Positions 1 to 8,540 of a DNA stretch of 64,000 nt are shown here, one piece after another (the first letter of the stretch is position 1; every line of letters begins with the position of its first letter). Origin of the DNA: Taklimakanibacter sp050246735 (lineage in GTDB: Bacteria; Pseudomonadota; Alphaproteobacteria; Rhizobiales; Aestuariivirgaceae); assembly GCA_050246735.1 (NCBI GenBank), contig JBFWVM010000006.1, forward strand, positions 254,046 through 318,045, written 5' to 3'. The position numbers were made by a program, and so were the translations under genes. The notes under the pieces are model-generated. The model did not search any database, had not been told where the DNA came from, and saw only the letters and a list, made by a program, of their open reading frames with translations.

Positions 1-1
1 C

Positions 2-1357
2 CCGGACGACACGCAATGGGGTGTCATGCGGGCCTTCAAGCGCTGGGGCCTGCCGGTCAACCCGCTGGTCAAATTATGCGGGTCCGCCGACGAGCTCCTG
101 GAGCATTATCGCAAGATCGAAAGCGAGCGGGCGCTGCTCGGCTATGACATCGACGGCGTCGTCTACAAGGTCAACCGGCTCGACTGGCAGCAGCGCCTGG
201 GCTTCGTGAGCCGGGCGCCGCGCTGGGGCCTGGCCCATAAATTCACCGCCGAGAAGGCGATGACGGTGCTTGAAGGCATCGACATCCAGGTCGGCCGCAC
301 CGGGGCGATGACGCCGGTGGCGCGGCTCAAGCCGGTGACGGTCGGCGGCGTCGTCGTCGCCAACGCGACGCTCCACAATGAAGACGAGATCCAGCGCAAG
401 GACATCCGCGTCGGCGACATGGTCGTGGTGCAGCGCGCCGGCGACGTCATCCCGCAGATCCTGGGCTTCGTGCCGGAGAAGCGTCCGCAGGGCGCCAGGC
501 CCTACACGTTTCCGGACGTCTGCCCGGTCTGCGGCAGCCATGCGGTGCGCGAGGTCAACGAGAAGACCGGCAAGGTCGACGCGGTGCGCCGCTGCACCGG
601 CGGCCTCGTCTGCGCTGCCCAGAGGGCCGAGCGGCTGAAGCATTTCGTGTCGCGCAATGCCTTCGACATCGAGGGCATGGGCGACAAGGTGATCGAGGAG
701 TTCCTGCAGCTGGGCTTCATCTCCTCGCCGCCCGACATCTTCACGCTGGAGAAGCACAGGGGCGAGATCGAGGAGCTCGAAGGCTGGGGCGAAACCAGCG
801 TCCGCAACCTCTTCGCCGCGATCGATCAGCGGCGCAGCATCGGGCTCGACCGCTTCATCTACGCGCTCGGCATCCGGCATATCGGCGAGACCAATGCGCG
901 GCTGCTGGCGCGCGCCTATGGCTCGGCCGGCGCCTTGCGCGAGGCCATGCGCGCCGCCGCCCGCGGCAAGGAAGAGGAGGCGCATCAGGAGCTCATGTCG
1001 CATGACGGCATAGGCCCGATCGTCGCCGAGGCGATCGTCGACTTCTTCGGCGAACCGCACAATGTCGAGGTGTTCGACAAGCTGCTCGAGGAGGTCGAGG
1101 CGAAGCCGCTCGAGGCGGTGCGCCAGAGCCCGGTTTCAGGCAAGACGGTCGTGTTCACCGGTGCGCTCGAGCAGATGACGCGCGATGAGGCCAAGGCCAT
1201 GGCCGAGCGCCTCGGCGCCAAGGTCGCAGGCTCGGTATCGAAGAAGACCGACCTTCTCGTCGCCGGGCCCGGCGCCGGCTCCAAGCTCAAGGATGCGCAC
1301 AAGCACGGCGTCGAGGTGATCGACGAGGCGGAATGGTTCCGCCGGGTGGGCGGATAA
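2..1357 (+). CDS. ligA: NAD-dependent DNA ligase LigA, 3' part (5' end outside the window)
   Basis: Seals nicks in duplex DNA during replication and repair, using NAD+. The frame is open from base 2, so this is the C-terminal ~450 residues of a protein usually ~670-800 long. Seen in order: the end of the adenylation domain with GYDIDGVVYKVN (nucleotidyltransferase motif IV type) and LAHKF (motif V lysine), the OB fold (VGRTGAMTPVARL), a Cys4 zinc finger (CPVCGS then RCTGGLVC), helix-hairpin-helix repeats, and a C-terminal BRCT domain beginning GKTVVFTGALEQMTRDEAKA. The catalytic lysine motif lies upstream of the window. It ends at TAA with no obvious hairpin terminator; a dispersed repeat follows. 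Confidence 0.97.
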   Translation, partial: PDDTQWGVMRAFKRWGLPVNPLVKLCGSADELLEHYRKIESERALLGYDIDGVVYKVNRLDWQQRLGFVSRAPRWGLAHKFTAEKAMTVLEGIDIQVGRTGAMTPVARLKPVTVGGVVVANATLHNEDEIQRKDIRVGDMVVVQRAGDVIPQILGFVPEKRPQGARPYTFPDVCPVCGSHAVREVNEKTGKVDAVRRCTGGLVCAAQRAERLKHFVSRNAFDIEGMGDKVIEEFLQLGFISSPPDIFTLEKHRGEIEELEGWGETSVRNLFAAIDQRRSIGLDRFIYALGIRHIGETNARLLARAYGSAGALREAMRAAARGKEEEAHQELMSHDGIGPIVAEAIVDFFGEPHNVEVFDKLLEEVEAKPLEAVRQSPVSGKTVVFTGALEQMTRDEAKAMAERLGAKVAGSVSKKTDLLVAGPGAGSKLKDAHKHGVEVIDEAEWFRRVGG

Positions 1358-1387
1358 AGCGTGATGACCTGAGAAAGAGTCGCTCCA

Positions 1388-1545
1388 CCTGGCACCCTCA
1401 TGCTCTGAGGTGCGACCCGGTCTTGAGCCGGGGGAGCCTCGAAGCATGGTCCAGGTACAAAAGAGCTTGCCGCTTGCCACCCTTCGAGGCTCGCTTCGCG
1501 AGCATCTCAGGTGAGGGTGGACGTATGCTCATCTCGCTCTAGATC
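1388..1545. repeat. Dispersed intergenic repeat, copy 1 (resembles 28589-28709)
   Basis: The ligA-1550 gap holds a non-coding element running from ACCCTCATGCTCTGAGG to ATGCTCATCTCGCTCTAG. It is related block by block to the gap after the AsmA gene: both share CCCTCATGC, GCCTCGAAGCATG, GTCCA/TTCCA, AAGAG.TTGCCGC.TGCCACCC, and a final ATGCTCATCTC.CTCTA. Internal self-complementarity (GCCTCGAAGCATG facing GAGGCTCGCTTCGCGAGCATC) suggests a folded structure. Elements of this type are common between genes in Hyphomicrobiales. Function unknown. Confidence 0.75.
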
Positions 1546-1549
1546 GGAC

Positions 1550-2539
1550 TCAATGGAGCGGGACGACGATGCCCACGCGCGCGCCGAGGTCGAGGCGGTC
1601 GTCAAACTCCGCCTTCGTGGAACTTAGAGGTCCGGTCAGCGATTGTTCGGCATGTTCGATCGTCGCGACATCGGTAAAATAATCTGCAGTAGCCACGATC
1701 GAGAAGCTGGCTCCGCTGGCAAAGAGCGGAGACTTGAACCCCAGAGCCGCGCCGAAACGCCCGCCGATCGCGTCGCCTCCGTCATGCGCAAAGCCAGAAT
1801 CCTCGATCTCTGCGGAAATGTCAGAGTCCACATAATAAACGCCCACCGACGCACGGCCTATCAGGTTCAGAGATTCGGCCACCGGCTGTTCCATTTCCAG
1901 GGCCGCCTGAATGCCTACATAGTAGGCGTCAATGCCATCCTCGCGCGTTGCGCTGGAGAGGTCAAATTGAGGTTTGAAACTCATTGTGCCCTGACCGTCG
2001 TTGCTTTGATAACGGAAGAACGGCTCAATGCTGGTCAGCAGAGTGTGGTCATCGTCCTCGGTCAGAACGTTCTTGAAGCTGATACGGGCTTCCAGATCGA
2101 CCTGCGTATCGTTTCCCTTTATGTCAACCTTTTCCGGGTTCGAACCGAACTGATAACTCACCGTAGAATCGGCGTCTCGAGTCGCAAGGCCCGCATTGAT
2201 CTCTTCATCCTCGGCGGATCGTAAGGAAACTGACGCATCGAAATTGAATTCCAGCCGATCGACCCACGCCCCCGGATCTGCGAGGCTGTGGCCGACCTCC
2301 AGGCCCAGTGTCCAGATCGATCCATCGTCGAAGTCTACGTTCTCCCAGGAATCAGTCGGCAGATTGCCTAGCTTCTGCGCGACCTGCCGCGTCGCGCCGG
2401 TCGTGAAGGCAGCACTTCCAGTCAATCCCCAGTACCACTCGCCGGGCTGGGCGGTCGTCTTGCCGATTTCCGCCTGAGCGGCGCTTCCCCAAAGGCCCGC
2501 CAGCAACAGAACTGCACCCGCCCCAAGACGTCGATCCAT
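1550..2539 (-). CDS. Exported protein of unknown function, probable outer-membrane beta-barrel
   Basis: A 329-residue protein with a clear Sec signal peptide (MDRRLGAGAVLLLAGLWGSAAQA, cleavage after AQA). The mature part is rich in alternating polar/aromatic strands (for example SVSLRSAEDEE, VGVYYVDSD, FSIVATADYFTD) and ends in a short strand, DLGARVGIVVPLH, which fits a beta-barrel; the last residue is H rather than the F or W of classical porins. I do not recognise the family. It stands alone, facing away from the AraC gene, with 248 bp between the two start codons. Its base composition is slightly less GC-rich than its neighbours. Confidence 0.75.
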   Translation of the reverse strand: MDRRLGAGAVLLLAGLWGSAAQAEIGKTTAQPGEWYWGLTGSAAFTTGATRQVAQKLGNLPTDSWENVDFDDGSIWTLGLEVGHSLADPGAWVDRLEFNFDASVSLRSAEDEEINAGLATRDADSTVSYQFGSNPEKVDIKGNDTQVDLEARISFKNVLTEDDDHTLLTSIEPFFRYQSNDGQGTMSFKPQFDLSSATREDGIDAYYVGIQAALEMEQPVAESLNLIGRASVGVYYVDSDISAEIEDSGFAHDGGDAIGGRFGAALGFKSPLFASGASFSIVATADYFTDVATIEHAEQSLTGPLSSTKAEFDDRLDLGARVGIVVPLH

Positions 2540-2787
2540 GGTGAACCCCTTATTGCCTGACGCTGGCGCAATTCTAACCTATGGTCAACCGAAAAGGCGC
2601 TTGATCCATCTTCCGCATCGTCTTTGTTCCCGCCGTGTGACCGAAAAGACACGTCTGTGGCTGGAAATGAGATCGTCGGACTTCTCCACCGTCATCCATG
2701 GAAGAAGCGCGCAGCCGAGAACCAGCAGGCTCCGCCCCGAGCAATTTTGTTCAAGCGCCGCAAGGGCGGATTGCCTATATTCGGGCC

Positions 2788-3651
2788 ATGCTGCAGCTCT
2801 CCCCGCGCGCTTCCCTCGGGGGCGACCCCCTGTCGCCCGAAGACGAGACACATTTCTGGCGGGTGACCCGGCATGGCGACCTCGACTGTTTCACCGCCAC
2901 CTTCCGCAAGCATGTCTTTCCGCCGCATACGCATGAGACCTATGTGGTCGGCGTCACGCTCGACGGCATCCACAGCTATATGCACAAAGGGGTGCGGGTG
3001 CGCTGCGAAGCCGGCAACATCTGCTTCATCAATCCGGACGAAGTGCATGACGGCGCGCCCGACAGCCATGGCTATTCCTACCGGATGACTTATCCCGGTC
3101 CCGATTTCCTCACCTCGCTGCTCGGCGAAGCGACGGGCCGGCCGGTCCGCCCGCCGAAATTCACCACGCCCGGCGTGCGTGATCCCGAGCTTGCCCGGAT
3201 CTTCTGCGACGCCCATCGGGCGCTCGAAGGCAATGGAGAGCCGCTCTTCGCCGACGAGAAGCTCCTCGCCTTCTACATCACCGCCATCGAGCGCCATGGC
3301 GGCGGCCTGCCTGCGGTCAAGGCCGCCGGCCGGGAGCCGGATGCGGTGGCGCGCAGCAAGGACTATCTCATCGCCCATATGGCCGAGGCCACCGATTTCC
3401 AGGACCTGGCGCGGCATGTCGGCTTGAGCGCCTGGCACCTGATCCGGGTCTTCCGCAAGGCGACGGGCCTGACGCCGCACGCCTGGCTGGTCGACCGCCG
3501 GGTGCACCGGGCACGCGAACTGCTCAGGGGAGGGGGAAGCCCCATCCATGTCGCCGCCCAGTGCGGCTTCGCCGACCAGGCGCATCTGACGCGCGCCTTC
3601 AAGGCGCGGCTCGGCGTGACTCCCGGACAGTATAAAGCGTTCCTGAATTGA
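2788..3651 (+). CDS. AraC-family transcriptional regulator with N-terminal cupin
   Basis: A 287-residue DNA-binding regulator when started at the ATG at 2788; an in-frame ATG at 2698 would add 30 poorly structured residues and is less likely. Residues ~35-95 form an AraC-binding cupin (HTHETYVVGVTLDGIHS, then GNICFINPDEVHDG). The last ~100 residues are two helix-turn-helix motifs (ARHVGLSAWHLIRVFRKATG and VAAQCGFADQAHLTRAFKA) ending in the family signature TPGQYK. It lies 63 bp upstream of azlC and azlD on the same strand, an arrangement often seen in Proteobacteria, so it probably controls that exporter. The ligand is not evident. Confidence 0.93.
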   Translation: MLQLSPRASLGGDPLSPEDETHFWRVTRHGDLDCFTATFRKHVFPPHTHETYVVGVTLDGIHSYMHKGVRVRCEAGNICFINPDEVHDGAPDSHGYSYRMTYPGPDFLTSLLGEATGRPVRPPKFTTPGVRDPELARIFCDAHRALEGNGEPLFADEKLLAFYITAIERHGGGLPAVKAAGREPDAVARSKDYLIAHMAEATDFQDLARHVGLSAWHLIRVFRKATGLTPHAWLVDRRVHRARELLRGGGSPIHVAAQCGFADQAHLTRAFKARLGVTPGQYKAFLN

Positions 3652-3714
3652 GCGGCGATCTTCGCAAAATCCTTCAATACCGGTCGCATCGATCCCGCTA
3701 GACAACACCCCGCC

Positions 3715-4416
3715 ATGACCAACCGCGCTCGTGAATTCAGGCAAGGTGTCGTCGACATCCTTCCCATCCTCGCCGCCGCCGGGGTGATCGGCCTCCTGTG
3801 GGGAACCCAGGCCGCGGACAAGGGCCTGTCGCCGCTCGAAGCCGGGCTGATGAGCGCCAGCGTCTTCGCCGGCGCGTCGCAGATCATCGCCATCGAATTG
3901 TGGCGCGATCCGGTGCCGTGGTTCTTCCTCGCCGTCACCGCTCTCGTCGTCAATATCCGCCATGTGCTGATGGGCGCGTCACTGTCGCGGCACATGGGAG
4001 ATATCCCGAAGGGGTGGCGCGCGCCGCTGCTCTATGTGATGGCCGATGAGAACTGGGCGCTGTCGGAAAGACGAGCGCTCACCCGGCCTCTGACCATGGC
4101 CTACTATCTGGGGCTCGGCCTGCCGATGGTCGTGACCTGGACGACGTCGAGCGTCGCCGGGGCGATCGCCGGCGAATGGTTCAGGGATCCTGCGGCCTAC
4201 GGTTTCGACTTCGCCTTCTCGGCCATGTTCATCGGTATCCTGGCGGGCTTCTGGAAGGGCCCGAAGACCGGAGCGGTGCTGGCGGCGAGCGCGGCGGTCG
4301 CGGCGGCGGCGAAGCTCGCCATCCCGGGCGCGTGGTTCGTCGTGCTGGGCGGCCTGGCGGGCGTGCTCGTCGCGGTCCTGCTTCATGTCGAAGAAGAAGT
4401 GGAGGCGACGTCATGA
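3715..4416 (+). CDS. azlC: AzlC-family branched-chain amino-acid/azaleucine exporter, large subunit
   Basis: A 233-residue inner-membrane protein with several hydrophobic helices. It carries the conserved AzlC features FRQGVVDILPI near the N-terminus, GLMSASVFAGASQIIAIELW, and VVNIRHVLMGASLSRHM. Together with the small AzlD subunit it forms an exporter (azaleucine or branched-chain amino acids in the characterised Bacillus and E. coli YgaZH systems). Its stop overlaps the azlD start (ATGA at 4413-4416), indicating translational coupling. The substrate here is inferred from the family. Confidence 0.93.
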   Translation: MTNRAREFRQGVVDILPILAAAGVIGLLWGTQAADKGLSPLEAGLMSASVFAGASQIIAIELWRDPVPWFFLAVTALVVNIRHVLMGASLSRHMGDIPKGWRAPLLYVMADENWALSERRALTRPLTMAYYLGLGLPMVVTWTTSSVAGAIAGEWFRDPAAYGFDFAFSAMFIGILAGFWKGPKTGAVLAASAAVAAAAKLAIPGAWFVVLGGLAGVLVAVLLHVEEEVEATS

Positions 4417-4715
4417 CGCTCGATCCGGCGACGCTCGCCGCCATCATCGGCATGGCGCTCGCCACCTATGCGACCCGGGTCTCCGGCCTTTTCCTCATGC
4501 GCTACGTCACCGTGAAGGGACGCACCAAGGCCGCCTTCGACGCTCTTCCGCCCGCCATCCTGATGGCGGTCATCGCCCCCACGGTCCTCGCGACCGGTGT
4601 CCCGGAGACCATCGCCGCGGCGATCACCGCGGCTTCAGCCTTCCTCAGGCTGCCGATGATCGTCACCATCCTCATCGGCATGGCGAGCGTCGTGCTTCTC
4701 AGAATGGCGGTCTGA
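4413..4715 (+). CDS. azlD: AzlD-family small exporter subunit
   Basis: A 100-residue protein with three to four predicted membrane helices, starting MTLDPATLAAIIGMALATYA and carrying TRVSGLFLMRY followed by AFDALPPAILMAVIAPT, typical of AzlD/YgaH. The start codon overlaps the azlC stop by four bases. It should be the obligate partner of AzlC in an amino-acid efflux complex. The next gene, 78 bp further on, encodes an unrelated transporter. Confidence 0.92.
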   Translation: MTLDPATLAAIIGMALATYATRVSGLFLMRYVTVKGRTKAAFDALPPAILMAVIAPTVLATGVPETIAAAITAASAFLRLPMIVTILIGMASVVLLRMAV

Positions 4716-4793
4716 GGAAAACCTTCGGAGAGTTCCCTGTCCCGCCGCTCCTCGCCATGCTAAGGCCGGCGGATCAGGGCAGAAGAAGACACG

Positions 4794-6569
4794 ATGGAGC
4801 AGCAGCAGATCCTGGCGCTCGCGACGATCGTCGCGATGATGGCGCTCTTCGCCTGGGGACGCCTGCGCTACGATCTCGTGGCCGTCGTCACGCTCGTCGC
4901 CGCCTATTTCATCGGCATCGTCCCGGCCGAGAAGGCGTTCATGGGCTTTTCCAGCGACATCGTCATCATCGTCGCCAGCGCCCTGGTCCTGAGCGGCGCG
5001 GTGTCGCGTTCGGGCCTCGTGGAACTCGTCATGAGCCATGCGAGCTTCGATCTTTCGAAGCCGCGCAGCCAGATCGTGACGCTCGCCGCCTGCGTCGCGG
5101 TGCTCTCGGCCGTCGTCAAGAACATCGGCACGCTGGCCATGTTCCTGCCGATCGCCTTCAGATTCGCGCGCCGCAGCGGAACCTCGCCGTCCCTGCTCCT
5201 GATGCCGATGTCCTTCGCAGCACTCCTCGGCGGGCTGATCACCCTGGTCGGAACCTCGCCCAATATCATCGTCTCGCAAGCGCGCGAGAAGCTCCTCGGC
5301 ACGCCGTTCCGGATGTTCGACTTCGCGCCCGTGGGCATCGGGCTGACCCTGGCCGGCATCGCCTTCCTCGCTTTCGGCTACCGGCTGCTGCCGACCGGGC
5401 GGCGGGCCACCGCCTCGATCGAGGCGGCCTTCAATCTCGACGCCTATGCGACGGAGGCGACGGTGCCGGAGGAATCGCCCTTCGTCGGCAAATCCATCGG
5501 CGAGATCGAGAAGCAGTCGGAAGCGGAGCTCGACGTGGCGGTGCTGATCCGCGGCGGCCTCGACCGGTCGCACCCGGCCAGGAACACGAGGATCAAGCCC
5601 GGCGACCTCCTCATCCTCCATGGCGAGCCCGAGGTTCTCGAACGCGCCGTCGCCGCCGGCAAGCTGGTGCTCGTCGGCCACGACAATCAGCCCGCCAAGG
5701 AGAGCGCCAGCGACGAGATCGGCGTCATGGAAGCCGTGGTCGGCGGCGAATCGCGGCTCATCGGCCGCACCGTCGGGGAGAATCGGCTGTTCGATCGCTA
5801 TGACCTCAATCTGATCGCCGTCAGCCGGCATGGCAGCCGCATCACGCGGCGGCTCAATTCCGTGCGGCTCAAGGCGGGCGACGCCATCGTGCTGCAGGGC
5901 AACATGCGCTTCATGCCGGAAGCGCTGGGCGAACTCGGCTGCCTGCCCCTGGCCGAAAGACCCCTGGGCCTCGGGCGCAGCCGGAACACCTATCTGCCCG
6001 TCGCCATCCTGGGCGCCGCCATGGTGCTGGTGGCCATGGGCGCGGTCCCGGTGGCGATCGGCTTCTTCGCCGCCGCCGCCATGGTCGTCCTCGCCAACTG
6101 CATCACCTTGCGCGAGGCCTACAACGCGATCGACTGGCCGATCCTGGTGATGCTGGGCGCGCTCATCCCGGTCAGCGATGCGGCGCAATCGACCGGGCTC
6201 ACGAACTCCATCGCCGATATCGTCGCCCTCCTGTCCGATATCCTGCCGCGCTGGGGCTACGTGGCGCTCCTGCTTATCATCGCCATGTGCGTGACGCCGT
6301 TCCTCAACAATGCCGCGACGGTCCTGATCCTGGCGCCGATCGCGGTGTCGGTGGCGTCGTCGCTCAAGCTCAATCCCGATCCGCTCCTGATGGCCGTCGC
6401 CGTCGGCGCCGGCTGCGACTTCCTGACCCCCATCGGCCATCAGTGCAACACTCTCGTGATGGGACCGGGCGGCTACCGCTTCGGCGATTACTGGCGTCTC
6501 GGCCTGCCGCTGTCGGCGATCGTCCTCATCGCCGGCGTTCCGCTCATCCTGCTGGCCTGGCCGCTATAG
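4794..6569 (+). CDS. SLC13/DASS-type permease with two cytosolic RCK_C (TrkA-C) domains
   Basis: A 591-residue inner-membrane transporter. The N-terminal half has about five or six helices and the signature GTSPNIIVS; residues ~215-385 hold two soluble TrkA-C/RCK_C modules (PFVGKSIGEIEKQSEAEL... and ...SRLIGRTVGENRLFDRYDLN), each ending in GD.L/I.L.G; further helices follow, with TPFLNNAATVLILAPIA and DFLTPIGHQCNTLVMGPGGY near the C-terminus. The family moves dicarboxylates, sulfate or other anions with cations, and the RCK_C modules usually bind small ligands that gate transport. Substrate unknown. It reads in the same direction as azlCD but ends convergently with the next gene 18 bp away. 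Confidence 0.92.
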   Translation: MEQQQILALATIVAMMALFAWGRLRYDLVAVVTLVAAYFIGIVPAEKAFMGFSSDIVIIVASALVLSGAVSRSGLVELVMSHASFDLSKPRSQIVTLAACVAVLSAVVKNIGTLAMFLPIAFRFARRSGTSPSLLLMPMSFAALLGGLITLVGTSPNIIVSQAREKLLGTPFRMFDFAPVGIGLTLAGIAFLAFGYRLLPTGRRATASIEAAFNLDAYATEATVPEESPFVGKSIGEIEKQSEAELDVAVLIRGGLDRSHPARNTRIKPGDLLILHGEPEVLERAVAAGKLVLVGHDNQPAKESASDEIGVMEAVVGGESRLIGRTVGENRLFDRYDLNLIAVSRHGSRITRRLNSVRLKAGDAIVLQGNMRFMPEALGELGCLPLAERPLGLGRSRNTYLPVAILGAAMVLVAMGAVPVAIGFFAAAAMVVLANCITLREAYNAIDWPILVMLGALIPVSDAAQSTGLTNSIADIVALLSDILPRWGYVALLLIIAMCVTPFLNNAATVLILAPIAVSVASSLKLNPDPLLMAVAVGAGCDFLTPIGHQCNTLVMGPGGYRFGDYWRLGLPLSAIVLIAGVPLILLAWPL

Positions 6570-6587
6570 GCAAAGAACGCCGGCCCC

Positions 6588-8408
6588 TCAGGTTCCAAGC
6601 GGCGCGCAAGTCAGCTTCAGCCAGTCGAGCTCCTTGCCGTCCAGGAAGGCGCCGACCTCGCGCAGCACGCGCGCGTGATAGGCATCGAGCCAGGTGAGCT
6701 CCTCGGGATCGAGGAGGCGGGGCTCGATGAGCCGGCGGTCGATCGGACATAAAGTCAGGGTCTCGAAGGACATCATCGGCCGCTCGCCGCCTGGAATGGC
6801 CTCCGGCTCGCGCACCAGGATGAGGTTCTCGATGCGGATGCCGTACTGGCCTTCCTTGTAATAGCCGGGCTCGTTGGAGAGGATCATGCCGGGCTCGAGC
6901 GGGGTCCTGTCGGACTTGTTGATGCGGGCCGGGCCTTCATGCACTGAGAGATAGCTGCCGACGCCGTGGCCGGTGCCATGGTCGAAATCGAGGCCGGCCA
7001 GCCACAGGGACTGGCGCGCCAGGACGTCGAGCTGGCTGCCGCACGTGCCTTTCGGAAAGCGGATGCGCGACAGGGCGATCATGCCCTTGAGCACGCGGGT
7101 GAAGCGGTCCTTCATCTCCGCCGTCGGCCGGCCGACGATGACGGTACGGGTGATGTCGGTGGTGCCGTCCTGGTACTGGGCACCCGAATCGATGAGATAG
7201 ATGCCGTTCATCGCGAGCGGCAGGGCCGAGGCGTTCGACACGCGATAATGCGGGATGGCGGCATGGGGGCCGGCGCCCGATATGCTGTCGAAGGAGAGAT
7301 CCTTGAGCAGGCCGCCCGCGGCGCGGAACTCGGCGAGCTTGCGGGCGACGGTAACCTCGGTCTCGCCGCCCCGGGGCGCGGCCTCGTCGAGCCAGCACAG
7401 GAAGCGCGCCATGGCGACGCCGTCGCGCTTCTGGGCGGCGCGCGCCCCTTCCTGCTCGACCGGGTTCTTGCGCGCCTTGGGCAGCACGCAGGGGTCCTTG
7501 CCGGCGACGATCTCGGCGCCCGTGGCGGCGAGCACGGCGCGGATCTTCTCCGGCGCCCAATCGGGGTCGATCTGAACGCGCGCCTTCTTCCGGCCGAGGG
7601 CCGAGAGCGAGGCCTCGATCTCCCGCGGCGCGCGGATGCGGGCAATGCCGCTCAGATGGGCGGCGGCATCCTCGGGCAGCTTCGCCGCGTCGACGAAAAG
7701 CTCGGCCTCTCCCTGGCGATGCAGGATGGCGTAGCTCAGCACGACCGGCGTATAGGCGACATCGCCGCCCCTTATGTTGAAGGCCCAGGCGACCGAATCG
7801 GGCTGGGTCAGCACCACGGCATCGGCATTCGCCTTGCCGAGGACGGCCGCCACGTCGGCGAGCTTATCCTTCGAGCTCCTGCCGGAGAACTGCGTCGGCT
7901 GGACCGAAACCGGCCCGGCCGGTCGCGGCGGCTGGTCCGTCCAAACGGCGTCGATGGGGTTGCCCTCGACCGGAACGAGCCGGGCGCCGGCCCTGGCGGC
8001 CGCCTTCTCGAAACGGGCGATCTGGTCGGCCGTCATCAGCCACGGATCGTAGCCCACGACCTCGCCCGGCTTCAGTTCCTTCTCCAGCCATTCGGCCGGC
8101 GGCTCCTCGACCAGGTGGCGGGGCGTGAAGAGGGAGGTATCGACCTGCTGGCGGACCTGGATCGTGTAGCGCCCGTCGACGAAGATGGCGCCCCTGTCGC
8201 GCATCAGGATGGCGAGGCCCCAGGAACCGGCGAAGCCCGTGAGCCAGCGCAGCCTTTCGGCGTAGGGCGCAACGTATTCGCCGTGGAACTCGTCCTGGCG
8301 GGGAACGATGAAGCCGTCGAGGCCGCGGCGCCCGAGCTCGTCGCGCAAACGCATCACGCGCCCGGACGAGAGGTGACCTTCGGAAACGTCGTCGAATGAC
8401 TGGAACAT
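6588..8408 (-). CDS. pepP: M24B Xaa-Pro aminopeptidase, long three-domain form
   Basis: A 606-residue cytosolic metallopeptidase that removes N-terminal residues preceding proline. Two creatinase-like N-terminal domains (residues ~1-300) precede the pita-bread catalytic domain. Metal ligands are visible in DSGAQYQDGTTDITRT (two Asp), GTGHGVGSYLSVHEGP (His), ILSNEPGYYKEGQYGIRIEN (Glu), plus a final Glu near the C-terminus. The length fits the long alphaproteobacterial/eukaryotic XPNPEP-like group rather than the ~440-residue E. coli PepP. It is monocistronic, divergent from the cyclase gene. Confidence 0.94.
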   Translation of the reverse strand: MFQSFDDVSEGHLSSGRVMRLRDELGRRGLDGFIVPRQDEFHGEYVAPYAERLRWLTGFAGSWGLAILMRDRGAIFVDGRYTIQVRQQVDTSLFTPRHLVEEPPAEWLEKELKPGEVVGYDPWLMTADQIARFEKAAARAGARLVPVEGNPIDAVWTDQPPRPAGPVSVQPTQFSGRSSKDKLADVAAVLGKANADAVVLTQPDSVAWAFNIRGGDVAYTPVVLSYAILHRQGEAELFVDAAKLPEDAAAHLSGIARIRAPREIEASLSALGRKKARVQIDPDWAPEKIRAVLAATGAEIVAGKDPCVLPKARKNPVEQEGARAAQKRDGVAMARFLCWLDEAAPRGGETEVTVARKLAEFRAAGGLLKDLSFDSISGAGPHAAIPHYRVSNASALPLAMNGIYLIDSGAQYQDGTTDITRTVIVGRPTAEMKDRFTRVLKGMIALSRIRFPKGTCGSQLDVLARQSLWLAGLDFDHGTGHGVGSYLSVHEGPARINKSDRTPLEPGMILSNEPGYYKEGQYGIRIENLILVREPEAIPGGERPMMSFETLTLCPIDRRLIEPRLLDPEELTWLDAYHARVLREVGAFLDGKELDWLKLTCAPLGT

Positions 8409-8540
8409 CGCCGCATCTAACGGAAAGGTCTTGCTTCTGTCAAAGCGGCGGCTTCCCGCGAGAACCGGTCGATTCGCCCGTTTCCTTAACGGCAGCGATG
8501 AGCTAGAGCGTGGAGAACCAGGGCCGAATCTCTCACGCGA

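Noticed and set aside
2540..2787. Earlier start for the AraC regulator at 2698
   Set aside because: The extra residues are unlike the family N-terminus and the ATG at 2788 fits the cupin domain start better.
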